64,000 nt of DNA from Hydractinia symbiolongicarpus (Eukaryota; Cnidaria; Hydrozoa; Anthoathecata; Hydractiniidae): contig NC_079888.1 in assembly GCF_029227915.1 (NCBI RefSeq), forward strand, positions 22,114,001 through 22,178,000. Reading direction: 5' to 3'. Position 1 is the first letter of the stretch; every line of letters starts with the position of its first letter. The notes below the pieces were generated by a model. It was not told the origin of the DNA, made no database searches, and worked only from the letters and a program-made list of their open reading frames with translations. The position numbers and the translations under genes are program-made. Positions 1-13,890 of this stretch are shown piece by piece.

Positions 1-1966
1 TTACTTCCTGGGTACTTTCTTTGTATACTTTTGACTATACGGGCCAAGCCCGGGATATACGGGAAATGGCGGGTTTTCGTTTGCCGGCGAATAAACTTCT
101 TATAATCAGCGTCTCATTAAAAATGAAAACATTTTTAAAAACTACAAGTCTCATGGGCTTTAGTGGTGAAATAATAATTTGAAAAATCGTTCGGGAAATG
201 AGTTTACTCCCTGGGCACTTTCTTTGAATACTTTTGATTATACGGGCCGAGTCCGGGGTTTACGGGAAATCGCGGTTTTCGTTTGCCGGCAATTAAACTT
301 CTTTTATTTAGCGTCTCATCAAAAATGAAAACATTTTTGAAAACTACAAGTCTCATGCGTTTTAGTGGTGAAAAAATAATTTATAAAATCGTTTTGGAAG
401 TGAGTTTACTCACAGGGTACTTTCTTTGTATACATTCGACTATACGGGCCAAACCCGGGATTTACGGGAAATCGCGGGTTTTCGTTTGCCGGCGATTAAA
501 CCACTTTCATTAGGCGTCTCATCAAAAATGAAAACATTACTGAAAACTACAGGTCTCATGCGTTTAGTGGTAAATAAATAATATAAAAAATCGTTCGGGA
601 AATGAGTTTACTCCCTGGGTACTTTCTTTGTATACTTTTGACTATACGGGCCAAGCCCGGGATTTACGGGAAATCGCGGGTTTTCGTTTGCCGGCGATTA
701 AATTTCTTTAATTCAGCGTCTCAGCAAAAATGAAAACATTTTTAAAAACTACAAGTCTTATGCGTTTTAGTGGTGAAAAAATAATTTAAAAAATCGTTCT
801 GGAAATGAATTTACTCCCTGGGCACTTTCTTTGAATACTTTTGATTATACGGGCCAAGTCCGGGGTTTACGGGAAATCGCGGTTTTCGTTTGCCGGCGAT
901 TAAACCTCTTTCATTAAGCGTCTCATCAAAAATGAAAACATTTTTGAAAACTACAAGTCTCATGCGTTTTAGTGGTGAAATAATAATTAAAAATTTGTTC
1001 GGGAAATGAGTTTACACCCTGGGTACTTTCTTTGTATACTTTTGACTTTACAGGCCGAGTCCGGGATTTACGGGAAAACGCAGGTTTTCGTTTGCCGGCG
1101 ATTAAACTTCTTTTATTCAGCGTCTCGTCAAAAATGAAAACAAGTTTGAAGACTACAAGTCTCATGCCTTTTAGTGGTGAAAAAATAATATAAAAATCGT
1201 TTGGGAAATGAGTTTACTCCCTGGGTACTTTCTTTGTATACTTTTGACTATACGGGCCGAGTCCGGGATTTACAGGAAATCGCGGGTTTTCGTTTGCCGG
1301 CGATTAAACTTCTTTTTTTCAGCGTCCCATCAAAAATGAAAACATTTTTGAAAACTACAAGTCTCATGCGTTTCAGTGGTGAAAAAATAATATAAAAAAT
1401 CGTTCGGAAATGAGTTTACTTCCTGGGTACTTTCTTTGTATACTTTTGACTATACGGGCCAAGCCCGGGATATACGGGAAATGGCGGGTTTTCGTTTGCC
1501 GGCGAATAAACTTCTTATAATCAGCGTCTCATTAAAAATGAAAACATTTTTAAAAACTACAAGTCTCATGGGCTTTAGTGGTGAAATAATAATTTGAAAA
1601 ATCGTTCGGGAAATGAGTTTACTCCCTGGGCACTTTCTTTGAATACTTTTGATTATACGGGCCGAGTCCGGGGTTTACGGGAAATCGCGGTTTTCGTTTG
1701 CCGGCAATTAAACTTCTTTTATTTAGCGTCTCATCAAAAATGAAAACATTTTTGAAAACTACAAGTCTCATGCGTTTTAGTGGTGAAAAAATAATTTATA
1801 AAATCGTTTTGGAAGTGAGTTTACTCACAGGGTACTTTCTTTGTATACATTCGACTATACGGGCCAAACCCGGGATTTACGGGAAATCGCGGGTTTTCGT
1901 TTGCCGGCGATTAAACCACTTTCATTAGGCGTCTCATCAAAAATGAAAACATTACTGAAAACTACA
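1..1966 (+). repeat. 7-monomer higher-order repeat, 1415-bp displacement
   Basis: Bases 1-551 recur at 1416-1966 without a difference that I could see. The shared rare features include TTACTTCCTGGG, CCCGGGATATACGGG and CTTCTTATAATCAGCG. The unit is seven monomers minus a few bases. The left end is cut by the window, so more copies may lie upstream. Within the unit, the monomer around 555-590 has CGTTTAGTGGTAAATAAATA and that around 1323 has GCGTCCCATC, both rare here but common beyond 49 kb. Confidence 0.85.
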
Positions 1967-4735
1967 AGTCTCATGCGTTTTAGTGGTGAAAAAATAATTT
2001 AAAAAATCGTTCGGGAAATGAGTTTACTCCCTGGGTACTTTCTTTGTATACTTTTGACTATACGGGCCGAGTCCTTGATTTACGGGAAGTCGCAGGTTTT
2101 CGTTTGCCGGCGATTAAACTTCTTTTATTCAGCGTCTCATCAAAAATGAAAACATTTTTGAAAACTACAAGTCTCATGCGTTTTAATGGTGAAATAACAA
2201 TTTAAAAAATCGTTCGGGAAATGAGTTTACTCCCTGGGTACTTTCTTTGTATACATTCGACTATACGGGCCAAGCCCGGAATTTACGGGAAGTCGCATGT
2301 TTTCGTTTGCCGGCGATTAAACTTCTTTTATTCAGCGTCTCATCAAAAATGAAAACATTTTTGAAAACTACAAGTCTCATGGGCTTTAGTGGTGAAATAA
2401 TAATTTAAAAAATCCTTCGGGAAATGAGTTTACACCCTGGGTACTTTCTTTGTATACTTTTGACTATACGGGCCGAGTCCGGGATTTACGGGAAATCGCA
2501 GGTTTTCGTTTGCCGTCGGTTAAACTTCTTTTATTCAGCGTCTCATCAAAAATGAAAACATTTTTGAAAACTACAAGTCTCATGCGTTTTAGTGGTGAAA
2601 AAATAATTTAAAAAATCGTTCGGGAAATGAGTTTACTCCCTGGGTACTTTCTTTGAATACTTTTGACTATACGGGGTAAGTCCGGGATTTACGGGAAATC
2701 GCAGGTTTTCGTTTGCCGTCGGTTAAACTTCTTTTATTCAGCGTCTCATCAAAAATGAAAACATTTTTGAAACCTACAAGTCTCGTGCGTTTTAGTGGTG
2801 AAATAATAATTTAAAAAATCATTCTGGAAATGAGTTTACACCCTGGGTACTTTCTTTGTATACTTTTGACTATACGGGCCGAGTCCGGGATTTACGGGAA
2901 ATTGCAGACATTTTTGAAAACTACAAGTCTCATGCGTTTTAGTGGTGAAAAAATAATTTAAAAAATCGTTCGGGAAATGAGTTTACTCCCTGGGTACTTT
3001 CTTTGTATACTTTTGACTATACGGGCCGAGTCCTTGATTTACGGGAAGTCGCAGGTTTTCGTTTGCCGGCGATTAAACTTCTTTTATTCAGCGTCTCATC
3101 AAAAATGAAAACATTTTTGAAAACTACAAGTCTCATGCGTTTTAATGGTGAAATAACAATTTAAAAAATCGTTCGGGAAATGAGTTTACTCCCTAGGTAC
3201 TTTCTTTGTATACATTCGACTATACGGGCCAAGCCCGGAATTTACGGGAAGTCGCATGTTTTCGTTTGCCGGCGCTTAAACTTCTTTTATTCAGCGTCTC
3301 ATCAAAAATGAAAACATTTTTGAAAACTACAAGTCTCATGGGCTTTAGTGGTGAAATAATAATTTAAAAAATCCTTCGGGAAATGAGTTTACACCCTGGG
3401 TACTTTTTTTGTATACTTTTGACTATACGGGCCGAGTCCGGGATTTACGGGAAATCGCAGGTTTTCGTTTGCCGTCGGTTAAACTTCTTTTATTCAGCGT
3501 CTCATCAAAAATGAAAACATTTTTGAAAACTACAAGTCTCATGCGTTTTAGTGGTGAAAAAATAATTTAAAAAATCGTTCGGGAAATGAGTTTACTCCCT
3601 GGGTACTTTCTTTGAATACTTTTGATTATACGGGCCGAGTCCGGGGTTTACGGGAAATCGCAGTTTTCGTTTGCCGGCGATTAAACTTCTTTTATTCAGC
3701 GTCTCATCAAAAATGAAAACATTTTTGAAAACTACAAGTCTCATGGGCTTTAGTGGTGAAATAATAATTTAAAAAATCGTTCGGGAAATGAGTTTACACC
3801 CTGGGTACTTTCTTTGTATACTTTTGACTATACGGGCCGAGTCCGGGATTTACGGGAAATCGCAGGTTTTCGTTTGCCGTCGGTTAAACTTCTTTTATTC
3901 AGCGTCTCATCAAAAATGAAAACATTTTTGAAAACTACAAGTCTCATGCGTTTTAGTGGTGAAAAAATAATTTAAAAAATCGTTCGGGAAATGAGTTTAC
4001 TCCCTGGGTACTTTCTTTGTATACTTTTGACTATACGGGCCGAGTCCTTGATTTACGGGAAGTCGCAGGTTTTCGTTTGCCGGCGATTAAACTTCTTTTA
4101 TTCAGCGTCTCATCAAAAATGAAAACATTTTTGAAAACTACAAGTCTCATGCGTTTTAATGGTGAAATAACAATTTAAAAAATCGTTCGGGAAATGAGTT
4201 TACTCCCTAGGTACTTTCTTTGTATACATTCGACTATACGGGCCAAGCCCGGAATTTACGGGAAGTCGCATGTTTTCGTTTGCCGGCGCTTAAACTTCTT
4301 TTATTCAGCGTCTCATCAAAAATGAAAACATTTTTGAAAACTACAAGTCTCATGGGCTTTAGTGGTGAAATAATAATTTAAAAAATCGTTCGGGAAATGA
4401 GTTTACACCCTGGGTACTTTCTTTGTATACTTTTGACTATACGGGCCGAGTCCGGGATTTACGGGAAATCGCAGGTTTTCGTTTGCCGTCGGTTAAACTT
4501 CTTTTATTCAGCGTCTCATCAAAAATGAAAACATTTTTGAAACCTACAAGTCTCATGCGTTTTAGTGGTGAAAAAATAATTTAAAAAATCGTTCGGGAAA
4601 TGAGTTTACTCCCTGGGTACTTTCTTTGAATACTTTTGATTATACGGGCCGAGTCCGGGGTTTACGGGAAATCGCGGTTTTCGTTTGCCGGCGATTAAAC
4701 TTCTTTTATTCAGCGTCTCATCAAAAATGAAAACA
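1967..4735 (+). repeat. Variant 5-monomer units marked by GTCCTTGATT
   Basis: The marker GTCCTTGATTTACGGGAAG occurs at 2071, 3030 and 4044. The first spacing, 959 bp, equals four 203-bp monomers plus one 147-bp monomer; the second, 1014 bp, is five monomers less one base. Order within a unit is the CCTTG type, a CCCGGAATTTACGGG type, a CATGGGCTTT type with GCCGTCGG, then a TTTGAATAC type. The rare CCCTAGGTAC at 3191 and 4205 confirms the 1014-bp step. Confidence 0.75.
2825..2971 (+). repeat. 147-bp deletion monomer 1
   Basis: The sequence reads GAAATTGCAG directly into ACATTTTTG with the junction after 2907. The 56 bp that normally separate them (monomer positions 84-139) are missing. This is the only copy outside 26-39 kb. 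It begins with the TTCTGG form. Confidence 0.9.
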
Positions 4736-7700
4736 TTTTTTGAAAACTACAAGTCTCATGCGTTTTAGTGGTGAAAAAATAGTATAAAAAAACGTTCGGG
4801 AAATGAGTTTACTCCCTGGGTACTTTCTTTGTATGCTTTTGACTATACGGGCGAGTCCGGGAGTTACGGGAAATCGCAGGTTTTCGTTTGCCGGCGATTA
4901 AACTTCTTTTATTCAGTGTCTCATCAAAAATGAAAACATTTTTGAAAACTACAAGTCTCATGCGTTTTAGTGGTGAAAAGATAATTTATAAAATCGTTTT
5001 GGAAATGAGTTTACTCACAGGGTACTTTCTTTGTATGCATTCGACTATACGGGCCAAACCCGGGATGTACGGGAAATCGCAGGTTTTCGTTTGCCGGCGA
5101 TTAAACCACTTTCATTAGGCGTCTAATCAAAAATGAAAACATTACTGAAAACTACAAGTCTCATGCGTTTTAGTGGTGAAAAAATAATTTATAAAATCGT
5201 TTTGGAAGTGAGTTTACTCACAGGGTACTTTCTTTGTATACATTCGACTATACGGGCCAAACCCGGGATTTACGGGAAATCGCGGGTTTTCGTTTGCCGG
5301 CGATTAAACCAGTTTCATTAGGCGTCTCATCAAAAATGAAAACATTACTGAAAACTACAAGTATCATGCGTTTTAGTGGTGAAAAAATAATTTAAAAAAT
5401 CGTTCGGGAAATGAGTTTACACCCTGGGTAGTTTCTTTGTATACTTTTGACTATACGGGCCGAGTCCTTGATTTACGGGAAGTCGCAGGTTTTCGTTTGC
5501 CGGCGATTAAACTTCTTTTATTCAGCGTCTCATCAAAAATGAAAACATTCTTGAAAACTACAAGTCTCATGCGTTTTAATGGTGAAATAACAATTTAAAA
5601 AATCGTTCGGAAATGAGTTTACTCCTTGGGTACTTTCTTTGTATACATTCGACTATACGGGCCAAGCCCGGAATTTACGGGAAGTCGCATGTTTTCGTTT
5701 GCCGGCGATTAAACTTCTTTTATTCAGCGTCTCATCAAAAATGAAAACATTTTTGAAAACTACAAGTCTCATGGGCTTTTGTGGTGAAATAATAATTTAA
5801 AAAATCCTTCGGGAAATGCGTTTACTCCCTGGGTACATTCTTTGAATACTTTTGATTATACGGGCCGAGTCCGGGGTTTACGGGAAATCGCGGTTTTCGT
5901 TTGCCGGCGATTAAACTTCTTTTATTCAGCGTCTCATCAAAAATGAAAACATTTTTTGAAAACTACAAGTCTCATGCGTTTTAGTGGTGAAAAAATAGTA
6001 TAAAAAAACGTTCGGGAAATGAGTTTACTCCCTGGGTACTTTCTTTGTATACTTTTGACTATACGGGCCGAGTCCGGGAGTTACGGGAAATCGCAGGTTT
6101 TCGTTTGCCGGCGATTAAACTTCTTTTATTCAGTGTCTCATCAAAAATGAAAACATTTTTGAAAACTACCAGTCTCATGCGTTTTAGTGGTGAAAAGATA
6201 ATTTATAAAATCGTTTTGGAAATGAGTTTACTCACAGGGTACTTTCTTTGTATGCATTCGACTATACGGGCCAAACCCGGGATTTACGGGAAATCGCGGT
6301 TTTTCGTTTGCCGGCGATTAAACCACTCTCATTAGGCGTCTCATCAAAAATGAAAACATTACTGAAAACTACAAGTCTCATGCGTTTTAGTGGTGAAAAA
6401 ATAATTTAAAAAATCGTTCGGGAAATGAGTTTACACCCTGGGTAGTTTCTTTGTATACTTTTGACTATACGGGCCGAGTCCTTGATTTACGGAAAGTCGC
6501 AGGTTTTCGTTTGCTGGCGATTAAACTTCTTTTATTCAGCGTCTCATCAAAAATGAAAACATTTTTGAAAACTACAAGTCTCATGCGTTTTAATGGTGAA
6601 ATAACAATTTAAAAAATCGTTCGGGAAATGAGTTTACTCCCTGGGTACTTTCTTTGTATACATTCGACTATACGGGCCAAGCCCGGAATTTACGGGAAGT
6701 CGCATGTTTTCGTTTGCCGGCGATTAAACTTCTTTTATTCAGCGTCTCATCAAAAATGAAAACATTTTTGAAAACTACAAGTCTCATGGGCTTTAGTGGT
6801 GAAATAATAATTTAAAAAATCCTTCGGGAAATGAGTTTACACCCTGGGTACTTTCTTTGTATACTTTTGACTATACGGGCCGAGTCTGGGATTTACGGGA
6901 AATCGCAGGTTTTCGTTTGCCGTCGGTTAAACTTCTTTTATTCAGCGTCTCATCAAAAATGAAAACATTTTTGAAAACTACAAGTCTCATGCGTTTTAGT
7001 AGTGAAAAAATAATTTAAAAAATCGTTCGGGAAATGAGTTTACTCCCTGGGTACTTTCTTTGAATACTTTTGATTATACGGGCCGAGTCCGGGGTTTACG
7101 GGAAATCGCGGTTTTCGTTTGCCGGCGATTAAACTTCTTTTATTCAGCGTCTCATCAAAAATGAAAACATTTTTTGAAAACTACAAGTCTCATGCGTTTT
7201 AGTGGTGAAAAGATAAATTATAAAATCGTTTTGGAAATGAGTTTACTCACAGGGTACTTTCTTTGTATGCATTCGACTATACGGGCCAAACCCGGGATGT
7301 ACGGGAAATCGCAGGTTTTCGTTTGCCGGCGATTAAACCACTTTCATTAGGCGTCTCATCAAAAATGAAAACATTACTGAAAACTACAAGTCTCATGCGT
7401 TTTAGTGGTGAAAAAATAATTTAAAAAATCGTTCGGGAAATGAGTTTACTCCCTGGGTACTTTTTTTGTATACTTTTGACTATACGGGCCGAGTCCGGGA
7501 TTTACGGGAAATCGCAGCTTTTCGTTTGCAGGCGATTAAACTTCTTTTATTCAGCGTCTCATCAAAAATGAAAACATTTTTGAAAACTACAAGTCTCATG
7601 GGCTTTAGTGGTGAAATAATAATTTAAAAAATCCTTCGGGAAATGAGTTTACACCCTGGGTACTTTCTTTGTATACTTTTGACTATACGGGCCGAGTCCG

Positions 7701-8180
7701 GGATTTACGGGAAATCCCAGGTTTTCGTTTGCCGTCGCTTAAACTTCTTTTATTCAGCGTCTCATCAAAAATGAAAACATTTTTAAAAACTACAAGTCTC
7801 ATGCGTTTTAGTGGTGAAAAAATAATTTAAAAAATCGTTCGGGAAATGAGTTTACTCCCTGGGTACTTTTTTTGTATACTTTTGACTATACGGGCCGAGT
7901 CCGGGAGTTACGGTAAATCGCAGGTTTTCGTTTGCCGGCGATTAAACTTCTTTTAATCAGTGTCTCATCAAAAATGAAAACATTTTTGAAAACTACAAGT
8001 CTCATGCGTTTTAGTGGTGAAAAGATAATTTATAAAATCGTTTTGGAAATGAGTTTACTCACAGGGTACTTTCTTTGTATGCATTCGACTATATGGGCCA
8101 AACCCGGGATTTACGGGAAATCGCAGGTTTTCGTTTGCCGGCGATTAAACCACTTTCATTAGGCGTCTCATCAAAAATGA
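4736..8180 (+). repeat. 6-monomer units (about 1217 bp)
   Basis: A 204-base monomer with six T in CATTTTTTG occurs with its C at 4734, 5950 and 7168, steps of 1216 and 1218 bp. It is followed within a few monomers by a GTATGCATTCG subtype near 5033, 6250 and 7265, with an extra copy near 8078. Units differ by whole-monomer gains and losses, so the periodicity is imperfect towards the right end. Confidence 0.7.
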
Positions 8181-9379
8181 AAACATTACTAAAAACTACA
8201 AGTCTCATGCGTTTTAGTGGTGAAAAAATAATTTAAAAAATCGTTCGGGAAATGAGTTTACTCCCTGGGTACTTTCTTTGTATACTTTTGACTATACGGG
8301 CCGAGTCCGGGATTTACGGGAAATCGCAGGTTTTTGTTTGCCGGCGATTAAACTTCTTTTATCCAGCGTCTCATCAAAAATGAAAACATTTTTAAAAACT
8401 ACAAGTCTCATGCGTTTTAGTGGTGAAATAATAATTTAAAAAATCGTTCGGGAAATGAGTTTACACCCTGGGTACTTTCTTTGTATACTTTTGACTATAC
8501 GGGCCGAGTCCGGGATTTACGGGAAATCGCAGGTTTTCGTTTGCCGTCGGTTAAACTTCTTTTATTCAGCGTCTCATCAAAAATGAAAACAATTTTGAAA
8601 ACTACAAGTCTCATGCGTTTTAGTGGTGAAAAAATAATTTAAAAAATCGTTCGGGAAATGAGTTTACTCCCTGGGTACTTTCTTTGAATACTTTTGATTA
8701 TACGGGCCGAGTCCGGGGTTTACGGGAAATCGCGGTTTTCGTTTGCCGGCGATTAAACTTCTTTTATTCAGCGTCTCATCAAAAATGAAAATTTTTTTGA
8801 AAACTACAAGTCTCATGCGTTTTAGTGGTGAAAAAATAGTATAAAAAAACGTTCGGGAAATGAGTTTACACCCTGGGTACTTTCTTTGTTTACTTTTGAC
8901 TATACGGGCCGAGTCCGGGATTTACGGGAAATCGCAGGTTTTCGTTTGCCGGCGATTAAACTTCTTTTATTCAGTGTCTCATCAAAAATAAAAACATTTT
9001 TGAAAACTACAAGTCTCATTCGTTTTAGTGGTGAAAAGATAATTTATAAAATCGTTTTGGAAATGAGTTTACTCACAGGGTACTTTCTTTGTATACATTC
9101 GACTATACGGGCCAAACCCGGGATTTACGGGAAATAGCGGGTTTTCGTTTGCCGGCGATTAAACCACTTTCATTAGGCGTCTCATCAAAAATGAAAACAT
9201 TACTGAAAACTACAAGTCTCATGCGTTTTAGTGGTGAAAAAATAATTAAAGAAATCGTTCGGGAAATGAGTTTACTTCCTGGGTGCTTTCTTTGTATACT
9301 TTTGACTATACGGGCGGAGTCCGGGAATTACATGAAGTCGCAGGTTTTCGTTTGCCGGCGATTAAACTTCTTTTATTCA
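8181..9379 (+). repeat. Satellite monomers without a clear tandem higher-order unit
   Basis: About six monomers of the same subtypes as the preceding region, including a copy with ATTTTTTTG near 8790 and one with TTTGTTTACTTTTG near 8887. I see no internal multi-monomer tandem copy here and no gene. Confidence 0.7.
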
Positions 9380-12300
9380 GCGTCTCATCAAAAATGAAAA
9401 CATTTTTAAAAACTACAAGTCTCATGGGCTTTAGTGGTGAAATAATAATTTAAAAAATCGTTCGGGAAATGAGTTTACACCCTGGGTACTTTCTTTCTAT
9501 ACTTTTGACTATACGGGCCGAGTCCGGGGTTTACGTGAAATGGCGGGTTTTAGTTTGCCGGCGATTAAACTTCTTTTATTCAGCGTCTCATCAAAAATGA
9601 AAACATTCTTGAAAACTACAAGTCTTATGCGTTTTAGTGGTGATAAAATAGTATAAAAAAATCGTTTTGGAAATGAGTTTACTCCCTGGGTACTTTCTTT
9701 GTATACATTCGACTACACGGGCCAAGCCCGAGATTTAGGGGAAATAGCTGGTTTTCGTTTGCCGGCGATTAAACCTCTTTCATTAAGCGTCTCATCAAAA
9801 AAGAAAACATTTTTAAAAACTACAAGTCTCATGCGTTTTAGTGGTGAAAAAATAATTTAAAAAATCGTTCGGGAAATGAGTTTACTCCCTGGGTACTTTC
9901 TTTGTATACATTTGACTATACGGGCCGAGTCCTTGATTTACGGGAAGTCGCAGGTTTTCGTTTGCCGGCGATTAAACTTCTTTTATTCAGCGTCTCATCA
10001 AAAATGAAAACATTTTTGAAAACTACAAGTCTCATGCGTTTTAATGGTGAAATAACAATTTAAAAAATCGTTCGGGAAATGAGTTTACTCCCTGGGTACT
10101 TTCTTTGTATACATTCGACTATACGGGCCAAGCCCGGAATTTACGGGAAGTCGCACGTTTTCGTTTGCCGGCGATTAAACTTCTTTTATTCAGCGTCTCA
10201 TCAAAAATGAAAACATTTTTGAAAACTACAAGTCTCATGGGCTTTAGTGGTGAAATAATAATTTAAAAAATCCTTCGGGAAATGAGTTTACACCCTGGGT
10301 ACTTTCTTTGTATACTTTTGACTATACGGGCCGAGTCCGGGATTTACGGGAAATCGCAGGTTTTCGTTTGCCGTCGGTTAAACTTCTTTTATTCAGCGTC
10401 TCATCAAAAATGAAAACATTTTTAAAAACTACAAGTCTCATGGGCTTTAGTGGTGAAATAATAATTTAAAAAATCGTTCGGGAAATGAGTTTACACCCTG
10501 GGTACTTTCTTTCTATACTTTTGACTATACGGGCCGAGTCCGGGGTTTACGTGAAATGGCGGGTTTTAGTTTGCCGGTGATTAAACTTCTTTTATTCAGC
10601 GTCTCATCAAAAATGAAAACATTCTTGAAAACTACAAGTCTTATGCGTTTTAGTGGTGATAAAATAGTATAAAAAAATCGTTTTGGAAATGAGTTTACTC
10701 CCTGGGTACTTTCTTTGTATACATTCGACTACACGGGCCAAGCCCGAGATTTAGGGGAAATAGCTGGTTTTCGTTTGCCGGCGATTAAACCTCTTTCATT
10801 AAGCGTCTCATCAAAAATGAAAACATTTTTAAAAACTACAAGTCTCATGCGTTTTAGTGGTGAAAAAATAATTTAAAAAATCGTTCGGGAAATGAGTTTA
10901 CTCCCTGGGTAATTTCTTTGTATACATTTGACTATACGGGCCGAGTCCTTGATTTACGGGAAGTCGCAGGTTTTCGTTTGCCGGCGATTAAACTTCTTTT
11001 ATTCAGCGTCTCATCAAAAATGAAAACATTTTTGAAAACTACAAGTCTCATGCGTTTTAATGGTGAAATAACAATTTAAAAAATCGTTCGGGAAATGAGT
11101 TTACTCCCTGGGTACTTTCTTTGTATACATTCGACTATACGGGCCAAGCCCGGAATTTACGGGAAGTCGCACGTTTTCGTTTGCCGGCGATTAAACTTCT
11201 TTTATTCAGCGTCTCATCAAAAATGAAAACATTTTTGAAAACTACAAGTCTCATGGGCTTTAGTGGTGAAATAATAATTTAAAAAATCCTTCGGGAAATG
11301 AGTTTACACCCTGGGTACTTTCTTTGTATACTTTTGACTATACGGGCCGAGTCCGGGATTTACGGGAAATCGCAGGTTTTCGTTTGCCGTCGGTTAAACT
11401 TCTTTTATTCAGCGTCTCATCAAAAATGAAAACATTTTTGAAAACTACAAGTCTCATGCGTTTTAGTAGTGAAAAAATAATTTAAAAAATCGTTCGGGAA
11501 ATGAGTTTACTCCCTGGGTACTTTCTTTGAATACTTTTGATTATACGGGCCGAGTCCGGGGTTTACGGGAAATGGCGGGTTTTCGTTTGCCGGCGATTAA
11601 ACTTCTTTTATTTTGTGTCTCATCAAAAATAAAAACATTTTTGAAAACTACAAGTCTCATGCGTTTTAGTGGTGAAAAGATAATTTAAAAAATTGTTTTG
11701 GAAATGAGTTTACTCACAGGGTACTTTCTTTGTATACATTCGACTATACGGGCCAAGCCCGGGATTTACGGGAAATCGCGGGTTTTCGTTTGCCGGTGAT
11801 TAAACAACTTTCATTAAGCGTATCATAAAAAATGAAAACATATTTGAAACCTACAAGTCTCATGCGTTCTAGTGGTGAAAAAATATTTTAAAAAATCGTT
11901 CCGGAAATGAGTTTACTCCCTGGGTACTTTCTTTGTATACTCTTGACTATACGAGCCGAGACCGGGATTTACCGGAAATCGCAGGTTTTCGTTTGCCGGC
12001 GATTAAACTTCTTTTATTCAGCGTCTCATCAAAAATGAAAACATTTTTAAAAACTACAAGTCTCATGCGTTTTAGTGGTGAAATAATAATTTAAAAAATC
12101 GTTCTGGAAATGAGTTTACTCACAGGGTATTTTCTTTGTATACTTTTGACTATACGGGCCGAGTCCGGGATTTACGGGAAGTCGCGGGTTTTTGTTTGCC
12201 GGCGATTAGAATTCTTTTATTCAGCGTCTCATCAAAAATGAAAACATTTTTAAAAACTACAAGTCTCATGGGCTTTAGTGGTGAAATAATAATTTAAAAA

Positions 12301-13890
12301 ATCATTTGAGAAATGAGTTTACTCCCTGGGTACTTTCTTTGTATACTCTTGACTATACGAGCCGAGACCGGGATTTACCGGAAATCGCAGGTTTTCGTTT
12401 GCCGGCGATTAAACTTCTTTTATTCAGCGTCTCATCAAAAATGAAAACATTTTTAAAAACTACAAGTCTCATGCGTTTTAGTGGTGAAATAATAATTTAA
12501 AAAATCGTTCTGGAAATGAGTTTACTCACAGGGTATTTTCTTTGTATACTTTTGACTATACGGGCCGAGTCCGGGATTTACGGGAAATCGCAGGTTTTCG
12601 TTTGCCGTCGGTTAAACATCTTTTATTCAGCGTCTCATCAAAAATGAAAACAATTTTGAAAACTACAAGTCTCATGCGTTTTAGTGGTGAAAAAATAATT
12701 TAAAAAATCGTTCGGGAAATGAGTTTACTCCCTGGGTACTTTCTTTGAATACTTTTGATTATACGGGCCGAGTCCGGGGTTTACGGGAAATCGCGGTTTT
12801 CGTTTGCCGGGGATTAAACTTCTTTTATTCAGCGTCTCATCAAAAATGAAAACATTTTTGAAAACTACAAGTCTCATGCGTTTTAGTGGTGAAAAGATAA
12901 TTTATAAAATCGTTTTGGAAATGAGTTTACTTACAGGGTACTTTCTTTGTATACATTCGACTATACGGGCCAAACCCGGGATTTACGGGAAATCGCGGGT
13001 TTTCGTTTGCCGGCGATTAAACCACTTTCATTAGGCGTCTCATCAAAAATGAAAACATTACTGAAAACTACAAGTCTCATGCGTTTTAGTGGTGAAAAAA
13101 TAATTTAAGAAATCGTTCGGGAAATGAGTTTACTCCCTGGGTGCTTTCTTTGTATACTTTTGACTATACGGGCGGAGTCCGGGAATTACGGGAAGTCGCA
13201 GGTTTTCGTTTGCCGGCGATTAAACTTCTTTTATTCAGCGTCTCATCAAAAATGAAAACATTTTTAAAAACTACAAGTCTCATGGGCTTTAGTGGTGAAA
13301 TAATAATTTAAAAAATCGTTCGGGAAATGAGTTTACACCCTGGGTACTTTCTTTCTATACTTTTGACTATACGGGCCGAGTCCGGGGTTTACGTGAAATG
13401 GCGGTTTTTAGTTTGCCGGCGATTAAACTTCTTTTATTCAGCGTCTCATCAAAAATGAAAACATTTTTGAAAACTACAAGTCTCATGCCTTTTAGTGGTG
13501 AAAAAGAAATTTAAAAAATCGTGCGGGAAATGAGTTTACTCCCTGGGTACTTTCTTTGTATACATTCGACTACACGGGCCAAGCCCGAGATTTAGGGGAA
13601 ATCGCTGGTTTTCGTTTGCCGGCGATTAAACCTCTTTCATTAAGCGTCTCATCAAAAATGAAAACATTTTTGAAAACTACAAGTCTCATGCGTTTTAGTG
13701 GTGAAAAAATAATTTAAAAAAACGTTCGGGAAATGAGTTTACACCCTGGGTACTTTCTTTGTATACTTTTGACTATACGGGCCGAGTTCGGGATTTACGG
13801 GAAATCGCAGGTTTTCGTTTGCCGTCGGTTAAACTTCTTTTATTCAGCGTCTCATCAAAAATGAAAACATTTTTGAAAACTACAAGTCTC
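9380..13890 (+). repeat. 4.5-kb segmental duplication, copy 1
   Basis: This stretch recurs at 15270-19780 with a constant 5890-bp displacement. Markers are TTTCTTTCTATAC monomers at 9485, 10501 and 13343, matched at 15375, 16391 and 19233. Near identity ends around 13890, where one copy continues CATGGGCTTT and the other CATGCGTTTT. The left part consists of two 5-monomer units 1016 bp apart. The edges are estimated by eye to within about one monomer. Confidence 0.8.
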